From positions 248,001 to 312,000 of the forward strand of contig NZ_JANCLU010000002.1 in assembly GCF_024294805.1 (NCBI RefSeq): a DNA stretch of 64,000 nt, written 5' to 3'. This document shows, piece after piece, positions 18,270-27,422 of this stretch. The stretch's first letter is position 1, and each line of letters opens with the position of its first letter. Origin of the DNA: Alsobacter ponti (GTDB lineage Bacteria > Pseudomonadota > Alphaproteobacteria > Rhizobiales > Beijerinckiaceae). The notes under the pieces were generated by a model. The model ran no database searches. It was not told where the DNA came from and saw nothing but the letters and a program-made list of their open reading frames with translations. Position numbers and translations under genes: made by a program.

Positions 18270-19388
18270 TCAATCCCCCTTGAACACCGCGACCGTGCAG
18301 CGGTCGATCTCGTCCCAGTCCAGCTCCATGCCGAGCCCCGCGCCGGTGGGCACGCGCGCGACGCCGCCCTCGATCGGCAGCTCGCCGGCGAGGCCGAAGG
18401 CGAAGTCCTCGATCGGGTACAGCACCTCGAAGAACTCGCAGTTCCGGATCGCCGCGCAGCAGTGCAGGTTGACGACTTCCAGCGGGTGGAAGATCGAGGT
18501 GTGGACCTCGCAGTTGACGCCGAACGCCTCGGCGAGCCTCGCCGTCTTGAGCACGCCGGTGATGCCGCCGGTCCAGGACACATCGGCGCGCACCCGGTCG
18601 ACGACGCGCGTGGAGATGCACTCGGCCACGCTGTAGGGGTGCTTGGCGATGACCTCCGTGCCGACCACCGGGATGTCGAGCACGCGGGTCAGCTCGCGCA
18701 GGGCGTGGACGTCCTCGTCGAACAGCGGCTCCTCCAGCCAGTGGTAGTTCATGCGCTCCAGCTCGCGGCCGAAGCGGATCGCCTGCTCGAGATTGAACGA
18801 GGCGACCGGGTCCGACATCAGGCAGTAGTCCGGCCCCACGGCGGCGCGGGCCGCCTCGTGGGCGGCGAGGTCCTCGGCCCAGGAGCGGCCGGGCGGGTGC
18901 AGCTTGTAGCCGGCGAGCCCCTGGCGTTGCGCCGCCGCCGCCTGCTCGCCGTAGGCCTCAGCCGAGCCCAGCACCATCGAGCTGGCGTAGATCGGAACCT
19001 CGTCCCGATACGCCCCGATATACTTGGCGAGCGGCTGCCCGGCCTGCTGCGCGCCGAGCAGCCAGAGGCAGACGTCGAACGGCCCGTAGGCGTAGATCGG
19101 CAGGTGGCCCCACCAGCGGTCGGCGACGCGGAAATCGTGCCAGGCCTTCTCGCGGTCGCGCGCGTCGCGGCCGAGCAGGAAGGGGCGCATGCTGTCGGCG
19201 ATCAGCCGGCCCGCGCCTTGAGCGGAGCGGCCGGCGAAGCCGAACATCGACGCCGACAGCCCGGCGTCCGTCCCCACTGTGACCACCAGGAACTCGAAGC
19301 CCTGGAAATCGCCCGTGCGGTGCGCCGAGGCCCCGAAGCGCTCCGCCCCGCGCCGGCAGGCGCGCACCTCGACCGACGTGATCCTCAT
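18270..19388 (-). CDS. Enolase-superfamily enzyme (mandelate racemase/muconate-lactonizing family)
   Basis: A 372-residue TIM-barrel acid-sugar dehydratase or racemase. Metal ligands are visible as Asp193 (MSDPV), Glu219 (WLEEP) and Glu245 (GTEV); the base positions are Lys162 in YKLH (KxH rather than KxK) and His296 (CEVHTS) with Asp269 (RADVSW). The residue pattern is that of the mandelate-racemase subgroup, but the KxH variation prevents naming a substrate. It is the last gene of the minus-strand arm of the IclR cluster. Confidence 0.85.
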   Translation of the reverse strand: MRITSVEVRACRRGAERFGASAHRTGDFQGFEFLVVTVGTDAGLSASMFGFAGRSAQGAGRLIADSMRPFLLGRDARDREKAWHDFRVADRWWGHLPIYAYGPFDVCLWLLGAQQAGQPLAKYIGAYRDEVPIYASSMVLGSAEAYGEQAAAAQRQGLAGYKLHPPGRSWAEDLAAHEAARAAVGPDYCLMSDPVASFNLEQAIRFGRELERMNYHWLEEPLFDEDVHALRELTRVLDIPVVGTEVIAKHPYSVAECISTRVVDRVRADVSWTGGITGVLKTARLAEAFGVNCEVHTSIFHPLEVVNLHCCAAIRNCEFFEVLYPIEDFAFGLAGELPIEGGVARVPTGAGLGMELDWDEIDRCTVAVFKGD

Positions 19389-19431
19389 CGCGTTCCTCCC
19401 GGCTTCCTTTGTGTCGTCCCGTCCGCCCGTC

Positions 19432-20211
19432 TCAGGGAGAGAGCAGCCCGCCGTTCACCTCGATCACTTGCCCGGTGACGTAGCCCGAGAGCCGGTTGCT
19501 GGCGAGCCAGAGATAGGCCCCCACGCAGTCCTCCGGCGCGCCGATGCGGCCCAGCGGGATCGACCTCCGCGCCGTCTCGATGGCGGTGTCGTCGGTCAGC
19601 CGCTCGTGGATCGAGGTCATGATGAAGCCCGGCGCGACCGCGTTGACGCGCACGCCGTCCGGCGCCAGCTCGCGGGCGAGCGAGCGCGTGAGCGAGCTGA
19701 CCGCCGCCTTGGCCGCCGCGTAGACGCCCGAACCCGGCCCGCCGCCGTTGCGCGCGGCGATGGAGCTGGTGCTGACGATGACGCCGTCGCCGGACGCCTT
19801 CAAGAGCGGCGCGGCGGCCCGGCAGGCCTCGAACACCGAGGTGAGGTTGAGGTCCATCACGGTGCGGTAGAAATCGTCGGGCGTCTCGCTGGCGCGCACG
19901 CGGGCGATCATGTCGCCGGCGTTGTTGACCAGGATGTCGAGGCCGCCGAGCCGGTCGGCGGCGCGCTCGACGAGCGCGGTCGCGGCGCCCGGCCGCGACA
20001 GGTCCGCGGATTCGGCCCACGCCTCGCCGCCCTCGGCCTGGATGGCGTCGACGACCTCCGCGGCGGCCTCGAAGTTGCGATGGTAGTGGACCACGACGCG
20101 CGTGCCGCACGCGGCCATGGCGCGCGCCACCGCCGCGCCGATGCCGACGCTGCCGCCGGTGACGAGCGCGCGCCGGCCGGCGAGGTCGGCGAAGCTCCAG
20201 GGGTGGGTCAT
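19432..20211 (-). CDS. Short-chain dehydrogenase/reductase (FabG-like)
   Basis: A 259-residue classical SDR: TGGSVGIG nucleotide loop (residues 18-25), NNAGD, catalytic Ser in STSSIAA, YAAAK with the catalytic Tyr and Lys, then the NAVAPGFIMT loop. It would interconvert an alcohol and ketone with NAD(P)H. It begins one base before the MaoC stop, in an operon with the MaoC and enolase-superfamily genes, so it probably acts on an intermediate of the pathway served by the TRAP transporter. Confidence 0.9.
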   Translation of the reverse strand: MTHPWSFADLAGRRALVTGGSVGIGAAVARAMAACGTRVVVHYHRNFEAAAEVVDAIQAEGGEAWAESADLSRPGAATALVERAADRLGGLDILVNNAGDMIARVRASETPDDFYRTVMDLNLTSVFEACRAAAPLLKASGDGVIVSTSSIAARNGGGPGSGVYAAAKAAVSSLTRSLARELAPDGVRVNAVAPGFIMTSIHERLTDDTAIETARRSIPLGRIGAPEDCVGAYLWLASNRLSGYVTGQVIEVNGGLLSP

Positions 20212-20212
20212 G

Positions 20213-20671
20213 TCACGCCCCTCCGTCGTCGCGCATCTCGACCATCAGCAGGTGGTCGAAGGCGAGCACGGTCTCGCCGCGCTGGTTGATGACGGCGCCG
20301 CGCTCGACGACGCGGCCCTGGCCGGGACGCTTCGGGTCCGGCGTCTTCTCGGCGATGGTCAGCACGGTGTGGATGGTGTCGCCGATGAACACCGGCTTGA
20401 TGAAGCGCATCCGGTCGTAGCCGTAGGTGAAGGCGACGGGGTTGATGACCCCCGCCGTCAGGCCGACGCCGATGGTCAGCACCATGGTGCCGTGCGCGAT
20501 GCGCCGGCCGAACGGCGTCGCCTTGGCGAACTCCTCGTCCATGTGGTGCGGGAAGAAATCCCCCGAATGCCCGGCGTGGACGACGAAATCCGTCTCGGTG
20601 ATGGTGCGGCCGTGCGTCCGGCGCTCGGCCCCCACCACGTAGTCCTCGAAATACTGGATCACGGTCGTCAT
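20213..20671 (-). CDS. MaoC-family hydratase (hot-dog fold)
   Basis: A 152-residue (R)-specific enoyl-CoA-hydratase-like protein. Asp38 and His43 in GDFFPHHMDEEFA match the catalytic D-x-x-P-x-H of MaoC hydratases; FGRRIAHGTM and [12 protein letters not shown] are family blocks. The ATG overlaps the IclR stop by 4 bases. It is the paralogue of the MaoC protein at 26852-27367 on the other arm of the cluster. Confidence 0.88.
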   Translation of the reverse strand: MTTVIQYFEDYVVGAERRTHGRTITETDFVVHAGHSGDFFPHHMDEEFAKATPFGRRIAHGTMVLTIGVGLTAGVINPVAFTYGYDRMRFIKPVFIGDTIHTVLTIAEKTPDPKRPGQGRVVERGAVINQRGETVLAFDHLLMVEMRDDGGA

Positions 20672-21519
20672 TCGCGTCTCCCCCCTGCGTCGAGGCGATT
20701 CTGGTAGTCGCCGCCTCCGATCGCCCTGGTGATCTCCTCGGCCGCCGCGCGCATGCGCCCGCGCGCCACATCGACCTCCTGGCGCAGAGGCGCGACGGCG
20801 AGGAACGGCATCGCCAGAACCGCGGCGACGTCGCCGTGGGCGTCGAAGATCGGCCAGCATATGTCGATGACGCCGGCAAGCCACTCGCCGGCGACTTCCT
20901 CGAAGCCGCGGGCGCGGATGCGCGCCACCCGCGCCTCCACGTCGGGCGGCGCCTTGCGCTCGGCCCCTTCGGGAGTGGGAGAGCGGCGCGGCGTCCCGGC
21001 CTCGCAGCCGAAGGCCAGCATGACGCGCCCGGAGGCGGTCGCGCCGAGCGGATAGCGCGTGCCGGCGCGCACGAACACGCCGGCCGGGCCGGGCGCCTCG
21101 ACGCTGAGCGACACCAGGATCTCGCCCTCGTCCGGCACCGAGAGATGGCAGGACTGGCGCAGCTCGCGGGCGAGGGCGCGCATCTCGGGCAGGGCGATGT
21201 CGGCGAGGCGCTTGGCGGGCGGATAGGCAGTCGCCAGCTCGAACAGCCGGGTCGACAGGCGGTACGTGTCGCCCGCCGCGCGGGCGATCCAGCCGCGCCG
21301 CTGCAGCACGGAGAGCACGCGGAACAGCTCGCTCGGCGAGCGGCCGAGCGTCTGGGCGATTCCGGTCAGCGTCACCGGCTGTTCCTGGCCCGCCAGGAAT
21401 TCCATCACGTCGAGGCCCTTCTCCAGCGCCGGCACGGCGTAGACGCGCTGCGTGTCGCCGTCGTCGGCGGCGGCAGGGGCGATAGGCGCTTCCTCTTGCG
21501 GCTTGACAGTCTGTTTCAT
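20668..21519 (-). CDS. IclR-family transcriptional regulator
   Basis: A 283-residue regulator. After a polar leader of about 25 residues comes the IclR winged helix (ALEKGLDVMEFLAGQEQPVTLTGIAQTLGRSPSELFRVLSVLQRRGWI) and an IclR effector domain (LATAYPPAKRLADIALPEMRALARELRQSCHLSV, GATASGRVMLAF). It is transcribed with MaoC, SDR and the enolase-superfamily enzyme and divergently from the TRAP operon, with a palindrome between; it probably controls both arms in response to the transported acid or a CoA derivative. Confidence 0.9.
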   Translation of the reverse strand: MKQTVKPQEEAPIAPAAADDGDTQRVYAVPALEKGLDVMEFLAGQEQPVTLTGIAQTLGRSPSELFRVLSVLQRRGWIARAAGDTYRLSTRLFELATAYPPAKRLADIALPEMRALARELRQSCHLSVPDEGEILVSLSVEAPGPAGVFVRAGTRYPLGATASGRVMLAFGCEAGTPRRSPTPEGAERKAPPDVEARVARIRARGFEEVAGEWLAGVIDICWPIFDAHGDVAAVLAMPFLAVAPLRQEVDVARGRMRAAAEEITRAIGGGDYQNRLDAGGRRE

Positions 21520-21538
21520 GCGTCCCTATGTTTGACAT

Positions 21539-21555
21539 GCGAAAACGAATTTCGC
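21539..21555. promoter_or_regulatory. Candidate IclR-regulator operator
   Basis: A 17-bp palindrome, GCGAAA-ACGAA-TTTCGC, matches the size and shape of IclR-family operators. It sits in the 115-bp divergent region just downstream of TTGACA (21532-21537), a plus-strand -35-like box. A second inverted repeat, AGTG-AAATAA-CACT, follows at 21557-21570. Confidence 0.5.
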
Positions 21556-21634
21556 CAGTGAAATAACACTTGAGGAAACGTAGCACCGCGGCGCGTCGAT
21601 GGCGACGAACCGCGCGAGCCCGGAGGAGGAGAGA

Positions 21635-22615
21635 ATGCGAATCAAGACGCTCGCGGCGGCGCTGGCCGCGCTCGCCGCGCTGGCCGCGCCGGCGGCCGCG
21701 CAGGACTTCAAGCTGCGGTTCGCGACCTCGGTCGCCAACACCCAGGAAGCTTCCTACAAGGAGATGGAGGCCTTCGCCCAGCGGGTGAAGGAGCGCTCCA
21801 AGGGGCGCATCGAGCTGCAGCTGTTCCCGGCCGAGCAGCTCGGCGCGCAGAAGAAGGTCAACGAGATGATCAGCTCGGGGGCCAACATCATGAACATGAC
21901 GGACTACGGCCAGATGGGCCAGTTCGCGCCGGACGCCGGCGTGCTGGCCGGGCCGTACATCTTCGGCAGCGTCGAGGAGGCCAACCGCCTGTTCGCGTCG
22001 CCGGTGTTCAAGCAGGTCTCCGACCAGCTCGAGCAGAAGGGCATCAAGATCATCATGGCCAACGGCCTGTTCGGCGCGCGCCACATGATCGCCGACAAGC
22101 CCATCCGCAAGCCCGACGACCTCAAGGGCCTGACGATGCGCGTGCCGCCGTCGCCCATCATGGTCGAGACGTTCAAGGCGTTCGGCGCGCGGCCCACCGA
22201 GATCGCCTGGGGCGAGGTCTACAACGCCCTGCAGTCCAACGTCGCCAACGGGGCCGAGGCGCCGTTCGGGGCCATCTGGGGCTCCAAGCTGCAGGAAGTG
22301 CGCAAGATCGTCTCCAAGACGAACCACCAGATCATGTTCACGACCTGGGTGACGAGCGCCAACTTCTTCAAGAACCTGCCGCCGGATCTCCAGCAGATCC
22401 TGATGGAGGAAGGCAAGACCTCCGCCGCCAACCTGACGAAGGCGACGGTCGACCAGGACGACGAGTTCGCCAGGACGCTGGAGAAGGCGGGCGTGCAGAT
22501 CATCTCCGACGTCGACGTTCCCGCCTTCCAGAAGGCCAGCGCCGGCGTCTACCAGTCGCTGCCCAACCTCACGCCGGGCTTCGTCGACAAGGCCCGCGCC
22601 GCGATGGCCAAGTAG
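21635..22615 (+). CDS. TRAP transporter substrate-binding protein (DctP-type)
   Basis: A 326-residue periplasmic receptor for organic acids. It has a signal peptide (to AAAQDF near residue 23), the DctP opening LRFATSVANTQ, the ligand-Arg region GLTMRVPPSP and the NALQSNVANGAEAP block. The ATG at 21635 follows GGAGGAGGAGAGA; the in-frame ATG at 21599 is rejected because it precedes the signal. A strong terminator follows the gene, which should favour receptor over permease synthesis. Confidence 0.93.
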   Translation: MRIKTLAAALAALAALAAPAAAQDFKLRFATSVANTQEASYKEMEAFAQRVKERSKGRIELQLFPAEQLGAQKKVNEMISSGANIMNMTDYGQMGQFAPDAGVLAGPYIFGSVEEANRLFASPVFKQVSDQLEQKGIKIIMANGLFGARHMIADKPIRKPDDLKGLTMRVPPSPIMVETFKAFGARPTEIAWGEVYNALQSNVANGAEAPFGAIWGSKLQEVRKIVSKTNHQIMFTTWVTSANFFKNLPPDLQQILMEEGKTSAANLTKATVDQDDEFARTLEKAGVQIISDVDVPAFQKASAGVYQSLPNLTPGFVDKARAAMAK

Positions 22616-22622
22616 GCCTGTC

Positions 22623-22655
22623 CGGACGCCCGGCTCGGCCGGGCGTCCGTTTTTT
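22623..22655 (+). terminator. Rho-independent terminator/attenuator after the TRAP receptor gene
   Basis: A perfect 12-bp stem (22623-22634 with 22638-22649), TCG loop and six T. It lies between the receptor and permease genes of one operon, so it probably limits read-through into the permease genes. Confidence 0.85.
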
Positions 22656-22678
22656 CCTTGGTGGACGGAGACAGAGCC

Positions 22679-23197
22679 ATGGCCGCAGCCGACGAGCTGA
22701 GCGCGCCGCGAACGAGGACGCGCGACATCCTCGACTTTCCCCTGGAGGACGTCATTTCCGGCGTGTGCATGGTCGTCGTGGTCGGCGCCGTGCTGTGGGG
22801 CGTGCTGACCCGCTACGTGTTCCCGCAGCCGGCGGCGTGGAGCTACGAGGTGGCGACCATCGGCTTCGCCTGGCTCACCTTCTTCGGCGCGGCGGCCGGC
22901 GTGCGCTACCGGCTGCACTCGGACATCGACGTGTTCGTCGCCATGTTCCCGCAGGGGGCGCAGCGCGCCGTGGCGCTGTTCAACTTCTGGATGCTGGCCG
23001 CCTTCTTCGCCGCGCTGGCGGTGTTCTTCGCGGTGCATACCGTCGACGCCCACAAGTCGCTCACCATCGCGCTCAACCTGCCGCGCTCGATCATCTACGC
23101 GCCGCTGTCGCTGGCGAGCGCGCTGATGCTGCTGCGCCACGTCCAGGTGTGGCGCAATCCCGACCGCTTCCAGATGCACGAGGCGAACATCACATGA
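22679..23197 (+). CDS. TRAP transporter small permease (DctQ-type)
   Basis: A 172-residue protein with four membrane spans (about residues 25-45, 60-75, 95-120, 135-150), the DctQ layout; RYVFPQPAAWSYEVATIGFAWLTFFGAA is a typical family block. The ATG at 22679 has GGAG about 9 bases upstream; in-frame TTG and GTG codons further upstream are less likely. Its stop overlaps the DctM start (ATGA). Confidence 0.9.
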   Translation: MAAADELSAPRTRTRDILDFPLEDVISGVCMVVVVGAVLWGVLTRYVFPQPAAWSYEVATIGFAWLTFFGAAAGVRYRLHSDIDVFVAMFPQGAQRAVALFNFWMLAAFFAALAVFFAVHTVDAHKSLTIALNLPRSIIYAPLSLASALMLLRHVQVWRNPDRFQMHEANIT

Positions 23198-24489
23198 CCG
23201 CGCTTTCGCCCTGGCTGCCCTCGCTCCTGATGTTCGTGCTGTTCGCGCTGCGCACGCCCGTGACCTGGGCGATGGCCATCCCGGCGCTGCTGTTCTTCGT
23301 GCTGAACCGGCAGGACGTCCCGCTCTCCACCTTCGCGCAGGAGCTGACGGAGGGGACGCAGTCGATCTCCCTGCTGGCCCTGCCGTTCTTCGTGCTGGCC
23401 GGCGCCATCATGAACGCGGCCGGCATCACGCGCCGCCTGCTCAACGTCGCCGAGATCCTGGTCGGCCACATGACCGGCGCGCTCGCGCAGATGTGCATCG
23501 TGCTGGCCACCATGCTGGGCGGGCTCACCGCCTCGTCGAACGCGGATTCGGCGATCCTGTCCAAGACCATCGGCATCCAGATGGCGCGGCGCAACTACTC
23601 GCCCGCCTTCGCCGCCGTCATCACCTCCTGCTCGTCGATCATCGCCGCGCTGATCCCGCCGTCGATCGGCCTCATCGTCTACGGCTACCTCACCGAGACC
23701 TCGGTGGGGCGGCTGTTCGCGGCCGGCATCGTGCCGGGGCTGCTGCTGGGGCTCGGGCTGATGCTGACCACCTGGGTGGTGGCCGTGCGCCGGGGCTACG
23801 GGCCCCAGCGCGACAAGCGCGCAACGGCGGCGGAAATCCGCCAGGCGCTGCTCGACGGCCTGTGGGCGCTCTCCATTCCCTTCGTGATCCTGTTCGGCAC
23901 GCGCTATGGCATCTTCACGACGACCGAGTCCGGCGCGGTGGTGGTCGCCTACGTGCTGGTGATCGGGCTCGTCGTCTACCGCGCCTTCCCGCTGAAGGCG
24001 CTGCCGGCGATCATCCAGGACGCCGTGCTCGACACCAGCGCCGTGATGATCATGATCTGCGCCGCCTCGGCCTTCGGCTTCTATCTCGCCTGGGAAATGG
24101 TGCCGCAGAAGCTCGCCGCCGGCCTCGAGGGGCAGTGGAACCCGACATCGCTGCTGCTGGTCATCAACGTGCTGCTGATCATCATCGGCACCGCCATCGA
24201 GGGGTCGTCGGCGCTGATCGTGCTGACGCCGATCCTCCTGCCGATGACGCAGAAGGCGGGCATCGACCCGGTGCATTTCGGCGTGGTGATGGTGGCCAAC
24301 CTCACCATCGCGGGCGTCACGCCACCGGTCGGCGGCATGATGTACATCGCCTCGCGCGTGCTCGGCGTGCCGATGCGCGACTACGCCATCGAGGTGTTCC
24401 CCTATCTGGCGATGATGTGCTTGCTGCTGGTGATCCTGAGCGTGTTCCCCGGGCTCACTCTGTGGCTGCCCAACCTCATGTACAACTGA
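23194..24489 (+). CDS. TRAP transporter large permease (DctM-type)
   Basis: The 431-residue, about 12-span ion-coupled translocation subunit. [30 protein letters not shown] and [36 protein letters not shown] are characteristic DctM blocks. Length is normal. It is coupled to DctQ by a 4-base overlap; together with the receptor gene it makes a complete TRAP importer. Confidence 0.93.
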   Translation: MTALSPWLPSLLMFVLFALRTPVTWAMAIPALLFFVLNRQDVPLSTFAQELTEGTQSISLLALPFFVLAGAIMNAAGITRRLLNVAEILVGHMTGALAQMCIVLATMLGGLTASSNADSAILSKTIGIQMARRNYSPAFAAVITSCSSIIAALIPPSIGLIVYGYLTETSVGRLFAAGIVPGLLLGLGLMLTTWVVAVRRGYGPQRDKRATAAEIRQALLDGLWALSIPFVILFGTRYGIFTTTESGAVVVAYVLVIGLVVYRAFPLKALPAIIQDAVLDTSAVMIMICAASAFGFYLAWEMVPQKLAAGLEGQWNPTSLLLVINVLLIIIGTAIEGSSALIVLTPILLPMTQKAGIDPVHFGVVMVANLTIAGVTPPVGGMMYIASRVLGVPMRDYAIEVFPYLAMMCLLLVILSVFPGLTLWLPNLMYN

Positions 24490-24500
24490 CGGAGAACGTG

Positions 24501-25682
24501 ATGTCCGGCATCGTCCTGCGCGGCATGACCTGGGACCACCCGCGCGGCGTCGATCCGCTGGTGAAGGGCGCGCCCGCCTTCGAGGCCGCCCATCCCGGCG
24601 TGTCGATCGTCTGGGAGAAGCGCAGCCTGCGCGAGTTCGGCGAAGCCCCGCTGGAGCAGTACGCCGAGGTCTACGACCTGATCGTCGTCGACCATCCCTT
24701 CGTCGGCTTCGCCGCCGCGCATCCCTACCTGGTCGACTGGTCGCGGGCGCTGACGGCGGACGAGAAGGCCGCCTTCGCCGCCGACAGCGTCGGCCAGTCC
24801 TGGCCATCCTACGAGTATCGCGGCGGCGTCTGGGCGCTGCCGCTCGACGCCGCGACGCAGGTCTCGTCCTACCGGCCGGACCTGCTGCGCGCCTTCGAGG
24901 TCGGCCCGCCGGCCACGTTCGAGGAGGTGCTGACGCTCGGCCGCCGCGCCAAGGCGCGCGGCCAGTGGATCGCCACCACGGCTTTCCCCACGGACGCCAT
25001 TTCCACCGTCATCTCGATCGCCGCCAATCTCGGCCATCCCATCGTCGACGAGACGCCGGTCTTCTTGCCCGAGGCGCTGGGCCGCGAGGTGATGCAGCGC
25101 TTCCACGCGCTGGCCGACGTGTCGCACCCGCGCTCGACCGAGATGAACCCGATCCGCTGCTACGAGGCGATGGTGACGGGCGACGACATCGTCTACTGCG
25201 CCTACGGCTACGGCTACACCAACTACGCCCGCGAGAACCCGCGCCCGCGCCTCGCCTTCACCGACGCGCCCTCGCATGGCGGGTGCGGCCCGGCCGGCAC
25301 CCAGCTCGGCGGCACCGGGGTCGCCGTCAGCGCGCGCTCGCGCAACGTCGACGTGGCGATGGACTATGCGCGCTGGCTCGCCAGCGCCGAGCACCAGAAG
25401 GGCGACTATGTCCGCCTGGGCGGGCAGCCGGCCAGCCTCGCCGCCTGGACCGACGCCGGCAACGACGCGCTGTGCGGCGGCTTCTTCTCCGGCACGCTGG
25501 AGACGCTGCGCACCGCCCATGTGCGCCCGCGCTTCGACGGCTGGATCCCGCTGTTCGAGCACGCCGGCGAGCGCATCACCGCCTGCCTGCGCGGGGAGAT
25601 CGCCGACGACGCGCTGCTCGCCTGGCTCAACGACAGCTTCGCCCGCGCCCAGGACGCCGCCGGCGTCGCGCGCTCCGCATAG
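24501..25682 (+). CDS. Family-1-like solute-binding protein without a signal peptide
   Basis: A 393-residue protein with the fold signature of family-1 extracellular binding proteins ([52 protein letters not shown]) but no N-terminal signal: it opens [16 protein letters not shown]. The ATG follows GGAGAACGTG and there is no in-frame upstream start giving a signal, because the DctM stop is 11 bases away. It therefore looks cytoplasmic. It lies between the TRAP permease and a CoA-transferase, so it may bind the imported substrate or a pathway intermediate inside the cell. That role is speculation. Confidence 0.75.
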   Translation: MSGIVLRGMTWDHPRGVDPLVKGAPAFEAAHPGVSIVWEKRSLREFGEAPLEQYAEVYDLIVVDHPFVGFAAAHPYLVDWSRALTADEKAAFAADSVGQSWPSYEYRGGVWALPLDAATQVSSYRPDLLRAFEVGPPATFEEVLTLGRRAKARGQWIATTAFPTDAISTVISIAANLGHPIVDETPVFLPEALGREVMQRFHALADVSHPRSTEMNPIRCYEAMVTGDDIVYCAYGYGYTNYARENPRPRLAFTDAPSHGGCGPAGTQLGGTGVAVSARSRNVDVAMDYARWLASAEHQKGDYVRLGGQPASLAAWTDAGNDALCGGFFSGTLETLRTAHVRPRFDGWIPLFEHAGERITACLRGEIADDALLAWLNDSFARAQDAAGVARSA

Positions 25683-25691
25683 GACATCACG

Positions 25692-26855
25692 ATGCGACCA
25701 CTCGAAGGCCTGCTGGTCCTCGACCTCAGCCAGTTCCTGTCAGGCCCCAGCGCCGCCCTGCGCCTCGCCGACCTCGGCGCCGAGGTGATCAAGGTCGAGC
25801 GGCCGGGGCAGGGCGACCTCTGCCGCCACCTCTACATCTCCAACCTGGAGCTCGACGGCGACAGCACGCTGTTCCACACCATCAACCGCAACAAGCGCAG
25901 CTACGCCTGCGACCTGAAGAACCCGGACCACGTCGCCCGCCTGAAGCGGCTGATCGGCCGCGCCGACGTGCTGATCCAGAACTTCCGGCCCGGCGTCATC
26001 GACCGGCTCGGCCTCGGCTACGACGAGGTGTCCCGCATCAACCCGCGCATCGTCTACGGCAGCGTCACCGGATACGGACCGGACGGGCCGTGGGCCGAAC
26101 TGCCCGGGCAGGACCTGCTGGCGCAGAGCCGCTCGGGCTTCGTCTGGCTCAACGGCGACGCCGGGCAGGGGCCGATGCCGTGCGGCCTCGCGGTCGCCGA
26201 CATGCTCACCGGCGCGCATCTGGTGCAGGGCATCCTGGCCGGCCTGGTGCGCCGGGGCGTGACGGGCAAGGGCGGGCACATCGAGGTGAGCCTGCTGGAG
26301 TCGATGCTCGACTTCCAGTTCGAGGTGCTGAGCACGCACCTCAACGACGGCGGCCAGCCGCCGCGCCGCTCGGCGGTGAACAACGCCCACGCCTATCTCG
26401 CCGCGCCCTACGGCATCTACCGCACGACGGACGGCTTCCTGGCGCTGGCCATGGGCTCGGTGACGAAGCTCGGCGAGATCCTGGGCTGCGCCCCGCTCGC
26501 CGCCTATACCGACCCCAAGAGCTGGTTCGACCGGCGCGACGAGATCAAGCGCATCCTGGTCGACCACATCGCGACCAACTCGACCCAGCATTGGCTCGAC
26601 CTGCTGACGCCGGCCGACTACTGGTGCGCGCCGGTGATGAGCTGGGACGAGCTGCTGCAGCACGACGCCTTCCGCCGGCTCGACTTCCTGCAAGAGATCG
26701 AGCGTGGCAGCGGCGCGCGGCTCACCACCACGCGCTGCCCGATCACCGTCGACGGCGACCGCCTGCGGGCCCGCCGCGCCGCCCCGCGCGTCGGCGAGCA
26801 CACGGTGGAGATCGAGAACGAGTACGGCCTCACCGAGGCGAGGAGCGACGCATGA
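25692..26855 (+). CDS. CaiB/BaiF family (class III) CoA-transferase
   Basis: A 387-residue CoA-transferase. [36 protein letters not shown] is the class opening, [12 protein letters not shown] the CoA loop, and the catalytic Asp is Asp170 in [12 protein letters not shown], equivalent to Asp169 of formyl-CoA transferase. It would activate the imported acid as its CoA thioester. The stop overlaps the MaoC start (ATGA), which suggests the two steps are coupled. Confidence 0.92.
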   Translation: MRPLEGLLVLDLSQFLSGPSAALRLADLGAEVIKVERPGQGDLCRHLYISNLELDGDSTLFHTINRNKRSYACDLKNPDHVARLKRLIGRADVLIQNFRPGVIDRLGLGYDEVSRINPRIVYGSVTGYGPDGPWAELPGQDLLAQSRSGFVWLNGDAGQGPMPCGLAVADMLTGAHLVQGILAGLVRRGVTGKGGHIEVSLLESMLDFQFEVLSTHLNDGGQPPRRSAVNNAHAYLAAPYGIYRTTDGFLALAMGSVTKLGEILGCAPLAAYTDPKSWFDRRDEIKRILVDHIATNSTQHWLDLLTPADYWCAPVMSWDELLQHDAFRRLDFLQEIERGSGARLTTTRCPITVDGDRLRARRAAPRVGEHTVEIENEYGLTEARSDA

Positions 26856-27367
26856 GCCGCAACCCGAATCCAGACCCCGCCGCCCACGCCGCCATCCCGG
26901 TGTGGAACATGGAGACCTGGCTGTGGGAGGACGTGCCGATCGGCGAGCGCAAGCGCTCGATCCGGCGCACCATCTCCGAGGGCGAGGCCATGATGTTCAA
27001 CGGCATGGTGCTCGACATGCACCCCTATGTCGGCGACGCCATCTTCGCCGAGAAGGAGGGCGTGTTCGGCCGCCGCCTCGTCTCGGGCGCGCAGGTGTTC
27101 AGCTACGGGCTGGGCCTGTTCGCGCACAACAACACCAACAGCTTCAGCTACGGCTACGACCGGCTGCGCTTCGTCAAGCCGGTCTTCATCGGCGACACGA
27201 TCTACGGCATCCGCACCTGGCTGCGGAAGGAGGCGAAGTACCCGGAAATGGGGCTCGCCGTGTGCAGCTACGAGGTCTTCAAGGGCGAGGGCGAGTTGGT
27301 GCTCTATTGCGAGCACCTGCAGACCGTGACCTACCGCGACGCCGCCGCCGCGCGCGCGGGACTGTGA
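26852..27367 (+). CDS. MaoC-family protein with altered active site
   Basis: A 171-residue hot-dog protein. [12 protein letters not shown] and [14 protein letters not shown] match MaoC hydratases such as the mesaconyl/2-methylfumaryl-CoA group, and it is translationally coupled to the CoA-transferase. The catalytic box reads D55-M-H-P-Y-V60 where D-x-x-P-x-H is expected, so the usual His is Val, with a His two residues after the Asp instead. It may be a hydratase with a shifted His or a non-classical member. Confidence 0.85.
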   Translation: MSRNPNPDPAAHAAIPVWNMETWLWEDVPIGERKRSIRRTISEGEAMMFNGMVLDMHPYVGDAIFAEKEGVFGRRLVSGAQVFSYGLGLFAHNNTNSFSYGYDRLRFVKPVFIGDTIYGIRTWLRKEAKYPEMGLAVCSYEVFKGEGELVLYCEHLQTVTYRDAAAARAGL

Positions 27368-27422
27368 TCGCCGCGCGCCGCGCCCCCGGCTAAGCTGCCT
27401 TCCCGCAGGGGAGGACAGCACG

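Noticed and set aside
20213-23179. A 988-codon minus-strand open frame
   Set aside because: Only its last 152 codons (20213-20671) are a real MaoC protein; the rest is antisense to the IclR and TRAP genes.
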